DNA of 64,000 bases from a virus: IMG/VR virus record IMGVR_UViG_3300035670_000026, positions 85,818-149,817 of that record. The stretch is one strand, 5' to 3'. Positions 44,343 through 53,780 of this stretch are shown here, in pieces. The position numbers and the translations under genes are program-made. Position 1 is the first letter of the stretch. Every line of letters begins with the position of its first letter. Under the pieces are notes generated by a model. The model searched no databases. It saw only the letters and a list, made by a program, of their open reading frames with translations, and was not told the DNA's origin.

Positions 44343-45031
44343 ATTTAGTTATTGCACCTGCTGGTGATAAATCTCTTTATCTTGAATGGTTAAATGGAGA
44401 ATCAAACTTTGAGTTGGTTTTGCTTTACTATGGAGATGATATTGAAGTAGCTAAATCTTTTACAAAACATACTCCTCACGTTTATGCCTCTAAAGGTTTT
44501 AAATGGTGGTTAATTAAATCCTTTATTGAAGATAATTTAGAATGGGTATCTCAATTTGAATATATCTGGCTCCCGGATGATGATTTAAGTATAGATACTA
44601 AAAGTATTAACGAATTATTTGAAATAGCTAAAAAATATTCTCTTTGGTTGTGTCAACCTGCTCTTTTAGGTTATGCTTCTCATAATATAACTTTGCCTCG
44701 AGAAAATTCTTTATTACGTTATACCAACTTTGTTGAAGTAATGGCTCCATTAATGAATTTAGATACATTATTAAAATTAAAAGAAACATTTGATGTTAAT
44801 TATTCATCTTGGGGTTTGGATGGAGTATGGCCTTACTTGTTAGGTAATCCTAAAGATAAAGTAGCTATTATAGATGCCATAAAAATGATTCATACAAAAC
44901 CACCTAAAAGTCCTGAATTATATTCTAAAATTCCACATTCATTAGAATATGATACTAACTTAGCTTTTGAAAAATATACCTCGGGAGAAAGTTTCCCACA
45001 TACTGAATACACACAAATACCTTTAATTTAA
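44339..45031 (+). CDS. Glycosyltransferase-like protein
   Basis: 230 residues with a YIWLPDDDLSID segment like the metal-binding DxD of GT-A enzymes and a WGLDGVWPYLLG motif. It may belong to the DUF707-type group. Function inferred from the motif and the neighbours. Confidence 0.65.
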   Translation: MNLVIAPAGDKSLYLEWLNGESNFELVLLYYGDDIEVAKSFTKHTPHVYASKGFKWWLIKSFIEDNLEWVSQFEYIWLPDDDLSIDTKSINELFEIAKKYSLWLCQPALLGYASHNITLPRENSLLRYTNFVEVMAPLMNLDTLLKLKETFDVNYSSWGLDGVWPYLLGNPKDKVAIIDAIKMIHTKPPKSPELYSKIPHSLEYDTNLAFEKYTSGESFPHTEYTQIPLI

Positions 45032-45032
45032 A

Positions 45033-45434
45033 ATGAAAAGAAAATACCTACCAACCCTTAGCGAATTAGTAGATAGATTGTCTATTGTTCAACTCAAAGA
45101 AGTATTCATTTCAGAACATAAAGAAGAATACTCTCAGGAAATAGCGGATATTGTTCACGATATTCAATTGCTATTGGATGAACAAGAGGGTATCATCACA
45201 GCCGAAACTATCCGTGCTATAGTTGTATTAGCGCAAATGAATTTACATATATGGCATAATGAATCTAATTATCGTAAGGGTATTAAAGACGGTAATAACC
45301 TGGAATTAACGCATGGTTTAAATGGTATCCGCAACGTAGCAAAAAACCGTATTCAAGAAGTAGTAGGAGGACGTAAAGATTATAAGATTGATTGTTTAGC
45401 TGCTGATTTTAAAGATTGGGAAATTAGTTGGTAA
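45033..45434 (+). CDS. Conserved hypothetical protein in the glycan island
   Basis: 133 residues, mostly helical: PTLSELVDRLSIVQLKEVF, MNLHIWHNESNYRKG, LTHGLNGIRNVAKNRIQE. No known fold. Its codon use has more C- and G-ending codons than its neighbours. Confidence 0.65.
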   Translation: MKRKYLPTLSELVDRLSIVQLKEVFISEHKEEYSQEIADIVHDIQLLLDEQEGIITAETIRAIVVLAQMNLHIWHNESNYRKGIKDGNNLELTHGLNGIRNVAKNRIQEVVGGRKDYKIDCLAADFKDWEISW

Positions 45435-45435
45435 T

Positions 45436-46323
45436 ATGGATAAAAAATTAGTTTTTAATATTACTTTTCACAACCAGTTAGAACATTTAAAATTTCATCT
45501 GGACACAATCACTCAGTGGGATTGTAATAAAAATACTGAATTTGTTATTACAAGTGCCCATAAAGAAAATATCAATGAAATTAAACGTTATTGTGATTTA
45601 AATTTTCCAAAACATATTTTTGATTTCTTTTTTGTTGAAGAAGATAGGGGTTACCATAAAGGAACCTTGTATAATGTTAATGAAGGTATAAAATATATTA
45701 ATACTTTTAAACAATATGATTATTTAATAAATGTAGAAGGTGATAATATGTTTTACGATGAATCCAAATTCTTAAATTTAATTAAGGAAATGGAAACAAA
45801 AGATAAACATTTATTAATTGTAGATTGGATTACAAAAGGTCATTTTCTTTATACTAACTATGTAAATTTACCTAAATATCATTCACTTACTACATTAAAC
45901 ATTTATAGTAAGTATTTTATTGATAATCATTATCCTTTAGATTATTATGAACAAATTATAGATTTAGGATGGCAAGGAAATCCAGGAACACCTTTTGAGG
46001 ATTACTTGAGTATGGCTTTTAATATAAAACATTCTTTAGATACTGAAGGTAAAATTTTAGGATATTTTAATAAATGGGCATATTACTTAAATTATGATAT
46101 GTCTTGGAAGATAACTCCAAACCATGGAATCTGTACCAAAAATTCATATTATGATTTTGATAAAAAATGTTTTGTTTGTTGTGGTGAAGATATTCCTATT
46201 TACGTTTATATCCCAAATGCTCATATTCCCGATAGATTTATAAAATACGGACTTGTATTGTTTACAAAAGAAGTAGAACCTACTTTAAAATTTATAGAAT
46301 TATATAAACCTTATTTAAATTAA
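45436..46323 (+). CDS. Putative glycosyltransferase
   Basis: 295 residues. FNITFHNQLEHLKFHLDTI and YDYLINVEGDNMFYD look like the start and DxD region of a GT-A enzyme. A late cluster (KKCFVCCG) could bind metal. Family uncertain. Confidence 0.6.
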   Translation: MDKKLVFNITFHNQLEHLKFHLDTITQWDCNKNTEFVITSAHKENINEIKRYCDLNFPKHIFDFFFVEEDRGYHKGTLYNVNEGIKYINTFKQYDYLINVEGDNMFYDESKFLNLIKEMETKDKHLLIVDWITKGHFLYTNYVNLPKYHSLTTLNIYSKYFIDNHYPLDYYEQIIDLGWQGNPGTPFEDYLSMAFNIKHSLDTEGKILGYFNKWAYYLNYDMSWKITPNHGICTKNSYYDFDKKCFVCCGEDIPIYVYIPNAHIPDRFIKYGLVLFTKEVEPTLKFIELYKPYLN

Positions 46324-46324
46324 T

Positions 46325-47077
46325 ATGAAATTTTTAGTTATAGGAGATAGTTGTTTTGATGTTTACGTTTATTGTAAATCAACTCGTTTTTGTCCTGATG
46401 CTCCGGTTCCTGTTTTAAATCCTATTCGCACAGTTAGTTCTTTAGGAATGGCAGGAAATGTAGTAGATAATTTGAAAGGATTAGAAGCAAATGTTGATTT
46501 TATTACTAACGAAGAATTAATTAAAAAGATTCGTTATGTTGATGATAGAACAAATCACATGTTTATTAGAATTGACGAAGGAGAATCAACTAACATCCAA
46601 CGAATCTCAAAATCAGTTTTAGAAAATATAAAATGGGATGATTATGAGGCAGTAATTGTAAGTGATTATTGTAAAGGATTTTTATTGGAAGAAGATATTA
46701 AATATATTTCTAGAAATCACCCACTTACCTTTTTAGATACTAAAAAACAATTAAATGGATTTGCTGATGATTTTACATTTATTAAAATTAATGATGTGGA
46801 ATACAATAAAACAAAACATACAATCCAACCACATTTAAATGAAAAATTAATTGTAACTTTAGGTTCTAAAGGAGCAAGATATAAAAACAAAACATACCCC
46901 GTAAAACAAGTTGATGTAAGAGATACAAGTGGAGCTGGAGATACATTTATAGCAGGTTTAACATACAAATATGCTTTAAGTTTAGATATAACTAAAGCTA
47001 TTAAATTCGCAAACCAATGCTCAAGTCAAGTAGTACAGAAAAAAGGAACAGCAAAAGTAAATATTAATGAATTATGA
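46325..47077 (+). CDS. PfkB-type sugar kinase, HldE/RfaE-like
   Basis: 250 residues. The C-terminal DTSGAGDTF is the PfkB ATP/anion-hole motif with the catalytic Asp; SLGMAGNVVDNL near the start is the sugar-binding region of RfaE-type heptose kinases. It would phosphorylate a heptose or similar sugar for nucleotide activation. Confidence 0.85.
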   Translation: MKFLVIGDSCFDVYVYCKSTRFCPDAPVPVLNPIRTVSSLGMAGNVVDNLKGLEANVDFITNEELIKKIRYVDDRTNHMFIRIDEGESTNIQRISKSVLENIKWDDYEAVIVSDYCKGFLLEEDIKYISRNHPLTFLDTKKQLNGFADDFTFIKINDVEYNKTKHTIQPHLNEKLIVTLGSKGARYKNKTYPVKQVDVRDTSGAGDTFIAGLTYKYALSLDITKAIKFANQCSSQVVQKKGTAKVNINEL

Positions 47078-47589
47078 AATACACTTATAGTAAAACCCTC
47101 CCAGAGGTAGCAATTATCCAACCCGATATCCACTATGATTATAGAGGAGAATATATTGAAACTTGGAACAAAGAATATTATAAATCCCTAGGAGATATCG
47201 ATTTTAAACAAGACGATATTAGCACCTCAGTAAGACATACATTAAGAGGATTACACGGAGACAATGTAACCTGGAAACTAGTACAATGTCTTTATGGTTC
47301 ATTACTCCAGGTAGTTGTTGATATGAGAACTGATAGTAAAAATTATCTTAAGTACGATATGTTTCCTATTAATGATAAAAATAGAAAACAAATTTTAATT
47401 CCTCCTGGATTTGCAAATGGACATTTAGTTATGAGTGAATTTGGTATTTTCTCATATAAACAATCTACTCTATATACCGGAGCAGATGCTCAATTTACTG
47501 TTAGATGGGATGACCCTAAGTTAAATATAGCTTGGCCTATTATAAACCCAATATTATCATCACGAGATAAAAACGCAAACCTACTATGA
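47074..47589 (+). CDS. rfbC: dTDP-4-dehydrorhamnose 3,5-epimerase-like
   Basis: 171 residues of the RmlC cupin family: the catalytic His is in LRGLHGD, the Tyr region in FSYKQSTLY, and IPPGFANGHLV is conserved. It inverts C3/C5 of a 4-keto sugar. It overlaps both neighbours by four bases. Confidence 0.88.
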   Translation: MKYTYSKTLPEVAIIQPDIHYDYRGEYIETWNKEYYKSLGDIDFKQDDISTSVRHTLRGLHGDNVTWKLVQCLYGSLLQVVVDMRTDSKNYLKYDMFPINDKNRKQILIPPGFANGHLVMSEFGIFSYKQSTLYTGADAQFTVRWDDPKLNIAWPIINPILSSRDKNANLL

Positions 47590-48536
47590 AAATACTAATT
47601 ACCGGAGCTGCAGGTTATATAGGTTCAGTATTAATTGATTACCTATTTTCTAACCATGATGAAATGTTTGATAAAATTATTGCTGTCGATAGTTTAATGT
47701 ATAATCAAACAACATTAACCCAATATTGTCATAGAGACGAATTCGAGTTTCATAAACTTGATGTTCGTGATTATGATAAAATGCTTCCATTAGTACAAGA
47801 AGCAGATGTAATTATTCCTTTAGCTTGCATCGTTGGAATGCCAGCTTGTAAAAAATATCCTGAACTTACAGTAGCAACTAACCAAGAAGCAATTCAGTGG
47901 TTAACTAAAGTAACTCGTCCTGATCAAAAAATTATTTTCCCAACTACAAATAGTGGTTATGGAATCGGTCAAGATGGAATTCACTGTACTGAAGAAACAC
48001 CTTTAAATCCAATTTCACTTTATGGTGTAACTAAAACCGAAGCTGAAAAATCATTATTAGAAAATGGAAACGCGGTTACACTAAGATTAGCTACAGTGTT
48101 TGGTATGTCTTCTCGTATGCGTTTAGATTTATTAGTAAATGATTTTACGTACAAAGCATATAAAGATCAATATATTGTATTATTTGAATCTCACTTTAAA
48201 CGTAATTTTATTCACATTAGAGATATAGCTTACACATTTGTATTTACCATTCAGAATTTTAATAAAATGAAAGGCCAAGCATTTAATGTAGGTTTAAGTT
48301 CAGCTAATATTAGTAAAAAAGAATTATGCGAAACTATTAAAACATTTATTCCTGAATTTTATATTGCTGAAAGTGAAATTAATGAAGATCCAGATAAACG
48401 AAATTATATTGTAAGTAATGATAAATTAGAATCATTAGGTTGGTATCCTAAATTTACACTAGAAGAAGGTATTGCTGAATTACTTAAAGCATATCCTATT
48501 ATTGAAAACTCAAATAATAATTTTACAAATTTATAA
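47586..48536 (+). CDS. NAD-dependent epimerase/dehydratase
   Basis: 316 residues, extended SDR: GAAGYIGS binds NAD, FPTTNSGYG and SLYGVTKTEAE carry Ser/Thr and Tyr-x3-Lys. Substrate is a nucleotide sugar, not identifiable here. Confidence 0.88.
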   Translation: MKILITGAAGYIGSVLIDYLFSNHDEMFDKIIAVDSLMYNQTTLTQYCHRDEFEFHKLDVRDYDKMLPLVQEADVIIPLACIVGMPACKKYPELTVATNQEAIQWLTKVTRPDQKIIFPTTNSGYGIGQDGIHCTEETPLNPISLYGVTKTEAEKSLLENGNAVTLRLATVFGMSSRMRLDLLVNDFTYKAYKDQYIVLFESHFKRNFIHIRDIAYTFVFTIQNFNKMKGQAFNVGLSSANISKKELCETIKTFIPEFYIAESEINEDPDKRNYIVSNDKLESLGWYPKFTLEEGIAELLKAYPIIENSNNNFTNL

Positions 48537-49174
48537 TGAATACTCAATTTCAACAATTTAATAGATTATACGACCAAATTTTCCAAACTACATTGTTTGG
48601 AGGACCTGGTACTGGTCATACAAAATGTGGTGATAGTGACCAACATTTGATGACTTTATTTGCTTTAGTATTGCAAACACGAGCAAAAAACATTCTAGAA
48701 TTAGGAGTAAGATATGGTGATACTTCACTCCCCTTAGCAATGGGTGCTTCTATTACTGGTGGAGTTGTTGAAGCAGTTGATATTGAACCAACAGAATGGG
48801 ATTGTCCTGAAATTCTAAAACCCCACTATAAATTCCATTTATCAGATGCTATTGATTACTTATATAATGCTAATAAAATTTATGATATAATTTACATAGA
48901 TGATTGGCATACTTATCCTCACGTAAAAACAGAATTAGAACTTATTGATAGACTTTCAGATGAAAATACTCTTATTTTATTACATGATTTGATGGGTAAC
49001 AATTGTACTCCAAAATATTTCCAACCTCTTTCTTTACAAGGAACAGAATGGGACGAAGGTGGCCCTTTTAGAGCAGTAAATGAATTAAATCCGGATAAAT
49101 GGGAATGGATGACTATTCCTGTAAATAATGGATTAACTTTATTAAGAAAACGTTCTGAAATAATAAATTTTTAA
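48536..49174 (+). CDS. Class I SAM-dependent methyltransferase
   Basis: 212 residues with ILELGVRYGDTS as SAM motif I and DIIYIDDWHTYPHV further on, similar to the CmcI/Methyltransf_24 type. In this island it probably methylates a sugar. Confidence 0.75.
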   Translation: MNTQFQQFNRLYDQIFQTTLFGGPGTGHTKCGDSDQHLMTLFALVLQTRAKNILELGVRYGDTSLPLAMGASITGGVVEAVDIEPTEWDCPEILKPHYKFHLSDAIDYLYNANKIYDIIYIDDWHTYPHVKTELELIDRLSDENTLILLHDLMGNNCTPKYFQPLSLQGTEWDEGGPFRAVNELNPDKWEWMTIPVNNGLTLLRKRSEIINF

Positions 49175-50049
49175 TGAATATTATAGTTACAGGAGCTAGT
49201 GGATTTGTAGGTAGACATTTAGTACCTACTTTAGAAGAACAAGGACATACAGTTTATGCCCTTAATTCTTCTGATTTTACAGATATTTGGTTAATTGAAA
49301 ATATAGATTATATTATCCATTTAGCTGTTAAAACAGCAGCTGGAGGTTATTGTCAAACTCACCAAGGTGAACAATATTTAATCAATAGTGCTATTAACAC
49401 AGAAATGTTACATGCTTGGAAAAATAAATATTCAAATGCAAAAATGGTAACATTTGGTTCTTCTTGTGGTTATGATAAAAACGTAATTAAAACAGAAGAC
49501 AATTACCTTAAAGGTGAACCTGAACCGGGTTATGAGGTTTATGGAACTATTAAACGTAGTTTACTTGTTGGACTTAAAGCATTAAAACAAGAATATGGTA
49601 TGGATTATAGTTACTTAATTCCATCTGTATTTTATGGTCCCGAATATGATTTACATGATAAGCATTTTATATTTGATTTGATTAGAAAAATAGTAAGTGC
49701 TAAAAATGGAGGTGATAAAGTAGTATTGTGGGGAACTGGAGACCAAACCCGTGAACTTATCTTTATTAAAGACGCAGTTGATATCATTATTCAAGCAATG
49801 ACTTGGGATAAAGAAATAGTTAACCTATCTTCAGGTAAAGAACATTCAATTAAAGAATATGCTCAAACAATTTGTAATTTAGTAGGATATGATTTTAACT
49901 TAATTGAGTGGGATACAACAGCATTTGTAGGTTCACCTAATAAAAAATTAGTTAACACACATTTACAAGATTATAATTTTACTTCTTTAGAGGAAGGTTT
50001 AAAACAAACTATAGAATATTATGAAAATAGGAGTCGTAGTAGTAAATAG
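49174..50049 (+). CDS. NAD-dependent epimerase, GDP-fucose synthase-like
   Basis: 291 residues: GASGFVGRH, TFGSSCGYD and YGTIKRS (Tyr-x3-Lys), with the LWGTGDQTRELIFIKD segment typical of GDP-L-fucose synthases. It would epimerise and reduce a 4-keto sugar. It overlaps the next gene by 29 bases. Confidence 0.82.
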   Translation: MNIIVTGASGFVGRHLVPTLEEQGHTVYALNSSDFTDIWLIENIDYIIHLAVKTAAGGYCQTHQGEQYLINSAINTEMLHAWKNKYSNAKMVTFGSSCGYDKNVIKTEDNYLKGEPEPGYEVYGTIKRSLLVGLKALKQEYGMDYSYLIPSVFYGPEYDLHDKHFIFDLIRKIVSAKNGGDKVVLWGTGDQTRELIFIKDAVDIIIQAMTWDKEIVNLSSGKEHSIKEYAQTICNLVGYDFNLIEWDTTAFVGSPNKKLVNTHLQDYNFTSLEEGLKQTIEYYENRSRSSK

Positions 50050-50905
50050 AAATGACGGATACAAAGATTTTGAACGTGGTTTAATTCACTTTAAGTCAAT
50101 GTTAGATACTTTTGATGAGGTAACTTACATTGATTGGAATTCACCCGAGGGTTCATTTTTATGGGAAATTCAAGATGAATTACCTAAAACTGGTAAAATA
50201 AAACATTTTGTTATTCCACCTGAGATTGTATCTCAAATCATTGTAGACCCTAAAGCTCAACAATGTAATGAAACATTAAGTAGAAACATTGGTATTCGTA
50301 GAAGTGAGTGTGATTGGATTGTTTCAACAAATATTGATATTATTCCTCCTAAACGTGAGGATTTACTTAAACTAATTGAAACACTAGACCCAAACACATT
50401 TTATACCATCTCCAGACGTGAAGCACCTAAAGAGGTAGTTTATAAACATGGACATAAAAATTGGGAAGCACTCAGAGAAGAACTTTATAACACAATCCCA
50501 GAAAGACGTTTTCCAGCAATGGTTACTCCTGGTGATAAATTTAGTTTAATTAATTGCTGTGGTGATTTTCAAATGGCTCCTAAACACGTTTGGGATAAAA
50601 TTCAAGGATTTGAAGAAGAAATGTTGTATGCTTGTTTTGCAGATACAAATATTCAGAAAAAAGCAGTATTAAATGGGTTTGGTTTAAAAGATTTATATAA
50701 TCCTCCTTTATTTCACATGGAACATGGTGCTTATTATACCAAAGAAGATGGTACTCGTGTTTTAGACCCAGAAAACAAAGGATCTTATACTGGAGATACA
50801 AAAGCATATAATGATGCTTGGACATTTGTCGAATGGTTTCAACATAGTTATAACACAGATAAGTGGGGATTAGGAGGAATAGAAATTGAATTTGAAACTA
50901 TTTAA
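50021..50905 (+). CDS. Glycosyltransferase family 2-like
   Basis: 294 residues. VVVNRNDGYKDFERGLI begins the GT-A fold; STNIDIIPP is the DxD-like site. ATG lies in the GAAAATAG-rich end of the previous gene. Last gene of the main glycan island. Confidence 0.8.
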   Translation: MKIGVVVVNRNDGYKDFERGLIHFKSMLDTFDEVTYIDWNSPEGSFLWEIQDELPKTGKIKHFVIPPEIVSQIIVDPKAQQCNETLSRNIGIRRSECDWIVSTNIDIIPPKREDLLKLIETLDPNTFYTISRREAPKEVVYKHGHKNWEALREELYNTIPERRFPAMVTPGDKFSLINCCGDFQMAPKHVWDKIQGFEEEMLYACFADTNIQKKAVLNGFGLKDLYNPPLFHMEHGAYYTKEDGTRVLDPENKGSYTGDTKAYNDAWTFVEWFQHSYNTDKWGLGGIEIEFETI

Positions 50906-50910
50906 CTAAA

Positions 50911-50940
50911 TTTGGAAATTTAAATTTTATTTATTATTTT
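50911..50940 (+). promoter_or_regulatory. Early promoter, TTTG-N20-TATTTT
   Basis: TTTG 50911-50914 and TATTTT 50935-50940, spacer 20, with the palindrome AAATTTAAATTT in the spacer region. It restarts transcription after the glycan island. Confidence 0.5.
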
Positions 50941-50952
50941 AACAACAAAATT

Positions 50953-51111
50953 ATGGTATTTGGATATTATAGTAAAAACGATAGAACGAAAGAAATAATC
51001 ACTCGTAAAGTTGGTTTGTCTCGTTTAGAAGCAGCTAAATATTTTGCTGCTCGTAAACAATTAGATTTGAAAACGTTTTTAAAACTATACGCTGTTAAAA
51101 CACTTATATGA
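50953..51111 (+). CDS. Small conserved-looking protein
   Basis: 52 residues, basic and helical (LSRLEAAKYFAARKQLDLKT). ATGA overlap with the next gene and its own promoter support it. Function unknown. Confidence 0.65.
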   Translation: MVFGYYSKNDRTKEIITRKVGLSRLEAAKYFAARKQLDLKTFLKLYAVKTLI

Positions 51112-51485
51112 AACCATTTGGTAAAAATATTAATATTAAAAAACGTAACGACGAACCAACTGAAAAAGAAGTATTTTTAGATATACTTCAAATAGTTGGT
51201 GATTGTTGGAAACGTTCTAATTTAATGGAAGAAGAGATGAATTTAGGTATTTCATCATATGAAGAACCTTTTTACATCACTATTGAAAATTTAATATTTT
51301 TACATTATGGGGAATGGAAAGGACATATGATTCTTTGGTGGATATTTGATAGATTTAATGATGAAGGTGAATTACTTCCTATTGAAGTTACCTTTCATAA
51401 TAAAGAAGATCAAGAACCAGAAGAATATCTAATAGAAAATCCAGAACAACTCTGGGACTTACTTAAAAAAATTGAGTTAAATTAA
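51108..51485 (+). CDS. Hypothetical protein
   Basis: 125 residues, acidic, with EVFLDILQIVGDCWKRSN and HMILWWIFDRFNDEGELLP. Not recognised. Confidence 0.65.
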   Translation: MKPFGKNINIKKRNDEPTEKEVFLDILQIVGDCWKRSNLMEEEMNLGISSYEEPFYITIENLIFLHYGEWKGHMILWWIFDRFNDEGELLPIEVTFHNKEDQEPEEYLIENPEQLWDLLKKIELN

Positions 51486-51499
51486 AAAGTTATATAATT

Positions 51500-51811
51500 A
51501 TGGTTATGGCAAAGTATTGTAAAGGATGTGGTGAACAAATCCATCCAAAACGTGTTGAAATTTTACCCAACACAACAACATGTGTGAGTTGTTCCAATAC
51601 AGGGATGAAACGTGGAGTAACAGTCTTAAATGGAGACGTTGAAAAAGATGATACTTGGGTAGATATTGTATTCATGGAACCCGAGGACTACGAACACTAC
51701 ATGGAACAAGAAGGAAAATTAAAACGTATAGTAGCTAGTTCTCCTAAAGCAGAAGTGCAAGATTTTGATAAAGAACCAAATGAACCAATACAACCTAATT
51801 TTGAGGAATAA
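51500..51811 (+). CDS. DksA/TraR-type zinc finger protein
   Basis: 103 residues. CKGCGEQIHPKRVEI followed by CVSC is the C4 finger of TraR/DksA proteins, then an acidic tail. It lacks the long coiled coil of DksA, so binding RNA polymerase is only possible. ATG at 51506 has the better GTTATG context. Confidence 0.68.
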   Translation: MVMAKYCKGCGEQIHPKRVEILPNTTTCVSCSNTGMKRGVTVLNGDVEKDDTWVDIVFMEPEDYEHYMEQEGKLKRIVASSPKAEVQDFDKEPNEPIQPNFEE

Positions 51812-52455
51812 TGCCTAAAGCAAAACCACTTGGTAAAGAACTAATTTTAGCTGCTATGGCTAAAACTAAATCAAATAAGGCCGCTGCGCGTTATTTGAAT
51901 TGTTCTTATATACATTATAAAATGTGGGCCAGGAGGTATGAAGCAACAGAATCAGGTTATGTTAATTTATTTGAACAACATAAAAATCAATCAGGTAAAG
52001 GTATTCCTAAATTTTTAAGTAATGGTAATCCAAGAAAGGATTTTGCATTACTTGATTTAATTGAAGGCCGAATAGACCCATCTTCGTTTAATCCTAATAA
52101 AATCAAATATAGGTTATTACAAGAGGGTTATATGAAGGAGGAATGTTATTCATGCGGGTTCCACGAGCATCGTTTACTAGACTATAAAATGCCACTTTTA
52201 ATGCATTTTAAAGATGGAAATAAGCAACACTATCGACTTGAAAATCTAGAAATGCTCTGTTATAATTGTTACTTTATCCAGATTGGAGATATATTTAGTG
52301 ATAAACAATTAGAAGGTTTAGAAGAACATTTAATTAAAAATGAATCTAAAGTTGATTGGGAAGTAGATGATTATACTCAACAACGACTTAAAGAATTAGG
52401 ATTATATGAATCCAAACCAGTTGATGATGGTAGTGAATTTATCTCTAGAATATGA
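51811..52455 (+). CDS. HNH-like protein with helix-turn-helix start
   Basis: 214 residues. An HTH-like N-terminus (NKAAARYLNCSYIHYKMWAR) is followed by a C2C2 finger with CYSCG, LMHFKDGN and MLCYNC, similar to an HNH fold. A complete HNH catalytic His pair is not clear, so it may be a DNA-binding protein rather than a nuclease. Confidence 0.6.
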   Translation: MPKAKPLGKELILAAMAKTKSNKAAARYLNCSYIHYKMWARRYEATESGYVNLFEQHKNQSGKGIPKFLSNGNPRKDFALLDLIEGRIDPSSFNPNKIKYRLLQEGYMKEECYSCGFHEHRLLDYKMPLLMHFKDGNKQHYRLENLEMLCYNCYFIQIGDIFSDKQLEGLEEHLIKNESKVDWEVDDYTQQRLKELGLYESKPVDDGSEFISRI

Positions 52456-52640
52456 AAAAGAAACAAATACCATTATTAAAAAAAGGTAAAAATAAAAAAC
52501 ACGACAAAATTGTAAATGATTTTGAAGCTCAAAAAAATAAACACCTTGAAAAATTAGCTACTAAAACTCTTGAAGAACAAGAAAAACTTAGTAAACTAAA
52601 AGAAAAAAATATTAACACAGACTTTTTTAAATTATTTTAA
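52452..52640 (+). CDS. Hypothetical small basic protein
   Basis: 62 residues, over one third Lys, helical. Overlaps the previous gene by four bases. No family. Confidence 0.55.
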   Translation: MKKKQIPLLKKGKNKKHDKIVNDFEAQKNKHLEKLATKTLEEQEKLSKLKEKNINTDFFKLF

Positions 52641-52643
52641 ATT

Positions 52644-52985
52644 ATGGCCGTTGAAATCACAGTACAAAATACAGACGAATTCCAGGAAATGGTAGAAAAT
52701 AAAGACTTTCGTCTTTCAGAAGCTATTGTAAGTGGAATTTTAAATAATATTGATGGTAAAAAGAAACACATTCACGTATTATCTATAACTTGCTTAGAAG
52801 AAGAAGAAATTTATGATATTACTGTTGAACGTAAATATTTTGCGGAAACACTAGAAGAAAATTTACCATATTATGTTCGTGAAGAACGATATGAGGATTG
52901 TCAAAAAATAGTAAATATTATTAGTGAGTTAAAAAATCAAGATATTTCAAATATTTTAGATGAAATTACAAAATCTAAAAAATAA
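52644..52985 (+). CDS. Hypothetical acidic protein
   Basis: 113 residues, beta N-terminal half and helical C-terminal half (YEDCQKIVNIISELKNQ). Unknown function. Confidence 0.65.
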   Translation: MAVEITVQNTDEFQEMVENKDFRLSEAIVSGILNNIDGKKKHIHVLSITCLEEEEIYDITVERKYFAETLEENLPYYVREERYEDCQKIVNIISELKNQDISNILDEITKSKK

Positions 52986-53015
52986 TTTGGTTAAGTAAAT
53001 TTTTATTCATACATT
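52986..53015 (+). promoter_or_regulatory. Early promoter, TTTG-N20-TACATT
   Basis: TTTG 52986-52989, TACATT 53010-53015, spacer 20, immediately after the preceding stop. Drives the glucosaminidase at 53039. Confidence 0.65.
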
Positions 53016-53038
53016 TACGCTAAATAAAAATAAAAGTT

Positions 53039-53602
53039 ATGTTTTACAAGTATGACAAAGAATCTCTAATCTGGAAACGTGATTGGAAAAAAATGAAAAT
53101 TTCACTTGGTATAGTAAGTGTTTTATTTATTAGTTCATTCGTTTTGGGACGTTATGTTAAATTTGAATCATTAGATAAGTACGAACAAGAGTTGTTGATT
53201 TTAGATTTACAAAATGAACGAAATAAATTTTCTCAAGAAAAATTAGTTGATGAACTAAAACGGTTAAATGTAAAATACCCCCACATTGTAATGGCTCAAT
53301 CTATTATTGAGACTGGACATTGGAAAAGTAAAGTATTTAAAGAGAACCATAACTTGTTTGGAATGAAACAAGCAAATATTCGAATTAATACTGCTAAAGG
53401 AACTCAAAATAATCATGCTTATTATGATAGCTGGCAGGAAAGTCTTTATGATTATGCTTTCTACCAGTGCCGTTATATGAGTAATATTAATAGTGAAGAA
53501 AATTATTTTATAGCATTAGGAGCTTCATACGCTGAGTCCCCAGATTATATTAATGCTTTAAAAAATGTAATTAAAAGAGAAAACCTTAAAGATTTGTTTT
53601 AA
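53039..53602 (+). CDS. Membrane-anchored glucosaminidase, candidate endolysin
   Basis: 187 residues. A single N-terminal hydrophobic helix (residues about 21-38) is followed by a FlgJ/Bax-type glucosaminidase domain: QSIIETGHWKSKVF with the catalytic Glu91, then NLFGMK and YDSWQESLYDYAFY. The domain cuts the glycan strand of peptidoglycan. The signal-anchor layout fits an endolysin exported by the host Sec system and released later. No holin could be named nearby. Confidence 0.8.
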   Translation: MFYKYDKESLIWKRDWKKMKISLGIVSVLFISSFVLGRYVKFESLDKYEQELLILDLQNERNKFSQEKLVDELKRLNVKYPHIVMAQSIIETGHWKSKVFKENHNLFGMKQANIRINTAKGTQNNHAYYDSWQESLYDYAFYQCRYMSNINSEENYFIALGASYAESPDYINALKNVIKRENLKDLF

Positions 53603-53606
53603 TATG

Positions 53607-53632
53607 TATTAGGGTACGTTTTAACCCTAATA
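53607..53632 (+). terminator. Hairpin after the glucosaminidase gene
   Basis: TATTAGGGT and ACCCTAATA form a 9-bp stem with an 8-nt loop. A T-run is lacking on the plus strand, so termination would be weak. It could also regulate the gene at 53637 which starts four bases later. Confidence 0.4.
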
Positions 53633-53636
53633 AGTA

Positions 53637-53780
53637 ATGGCAAAATTAAAGTCCCAAACAGTCTCAATTAGACAAGAAAAAGCAAAAGTTAATAACAAAG
53701 GTGTCCATGCAACTACTAAAACCAGCAAAAGTAAATCTTCTGATAATTACAAAAAACCATATAGAGGACAAGGTAGATAA
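53637..53780 (+). CDS. Small basic protein
   Basis: 47 residues rich in Lys, Ser and Gln (LKSQTVSIRQEKAKVNNKG), ending KKPYRGQGR. Likely nucleic-acid binding by charge alone. Confidence 0.6.
   Translation: MAKLKSQTVSIRQEKAKVNNKGVHATTKTSKSKSSDNYKKPYRGQGR

Noticed and set aside
51811-52455. Homing endonuclease of an intron
   Set aside because: No intron borders nearby and the HNH catalytic residues are incomplete; called only HNH-like.
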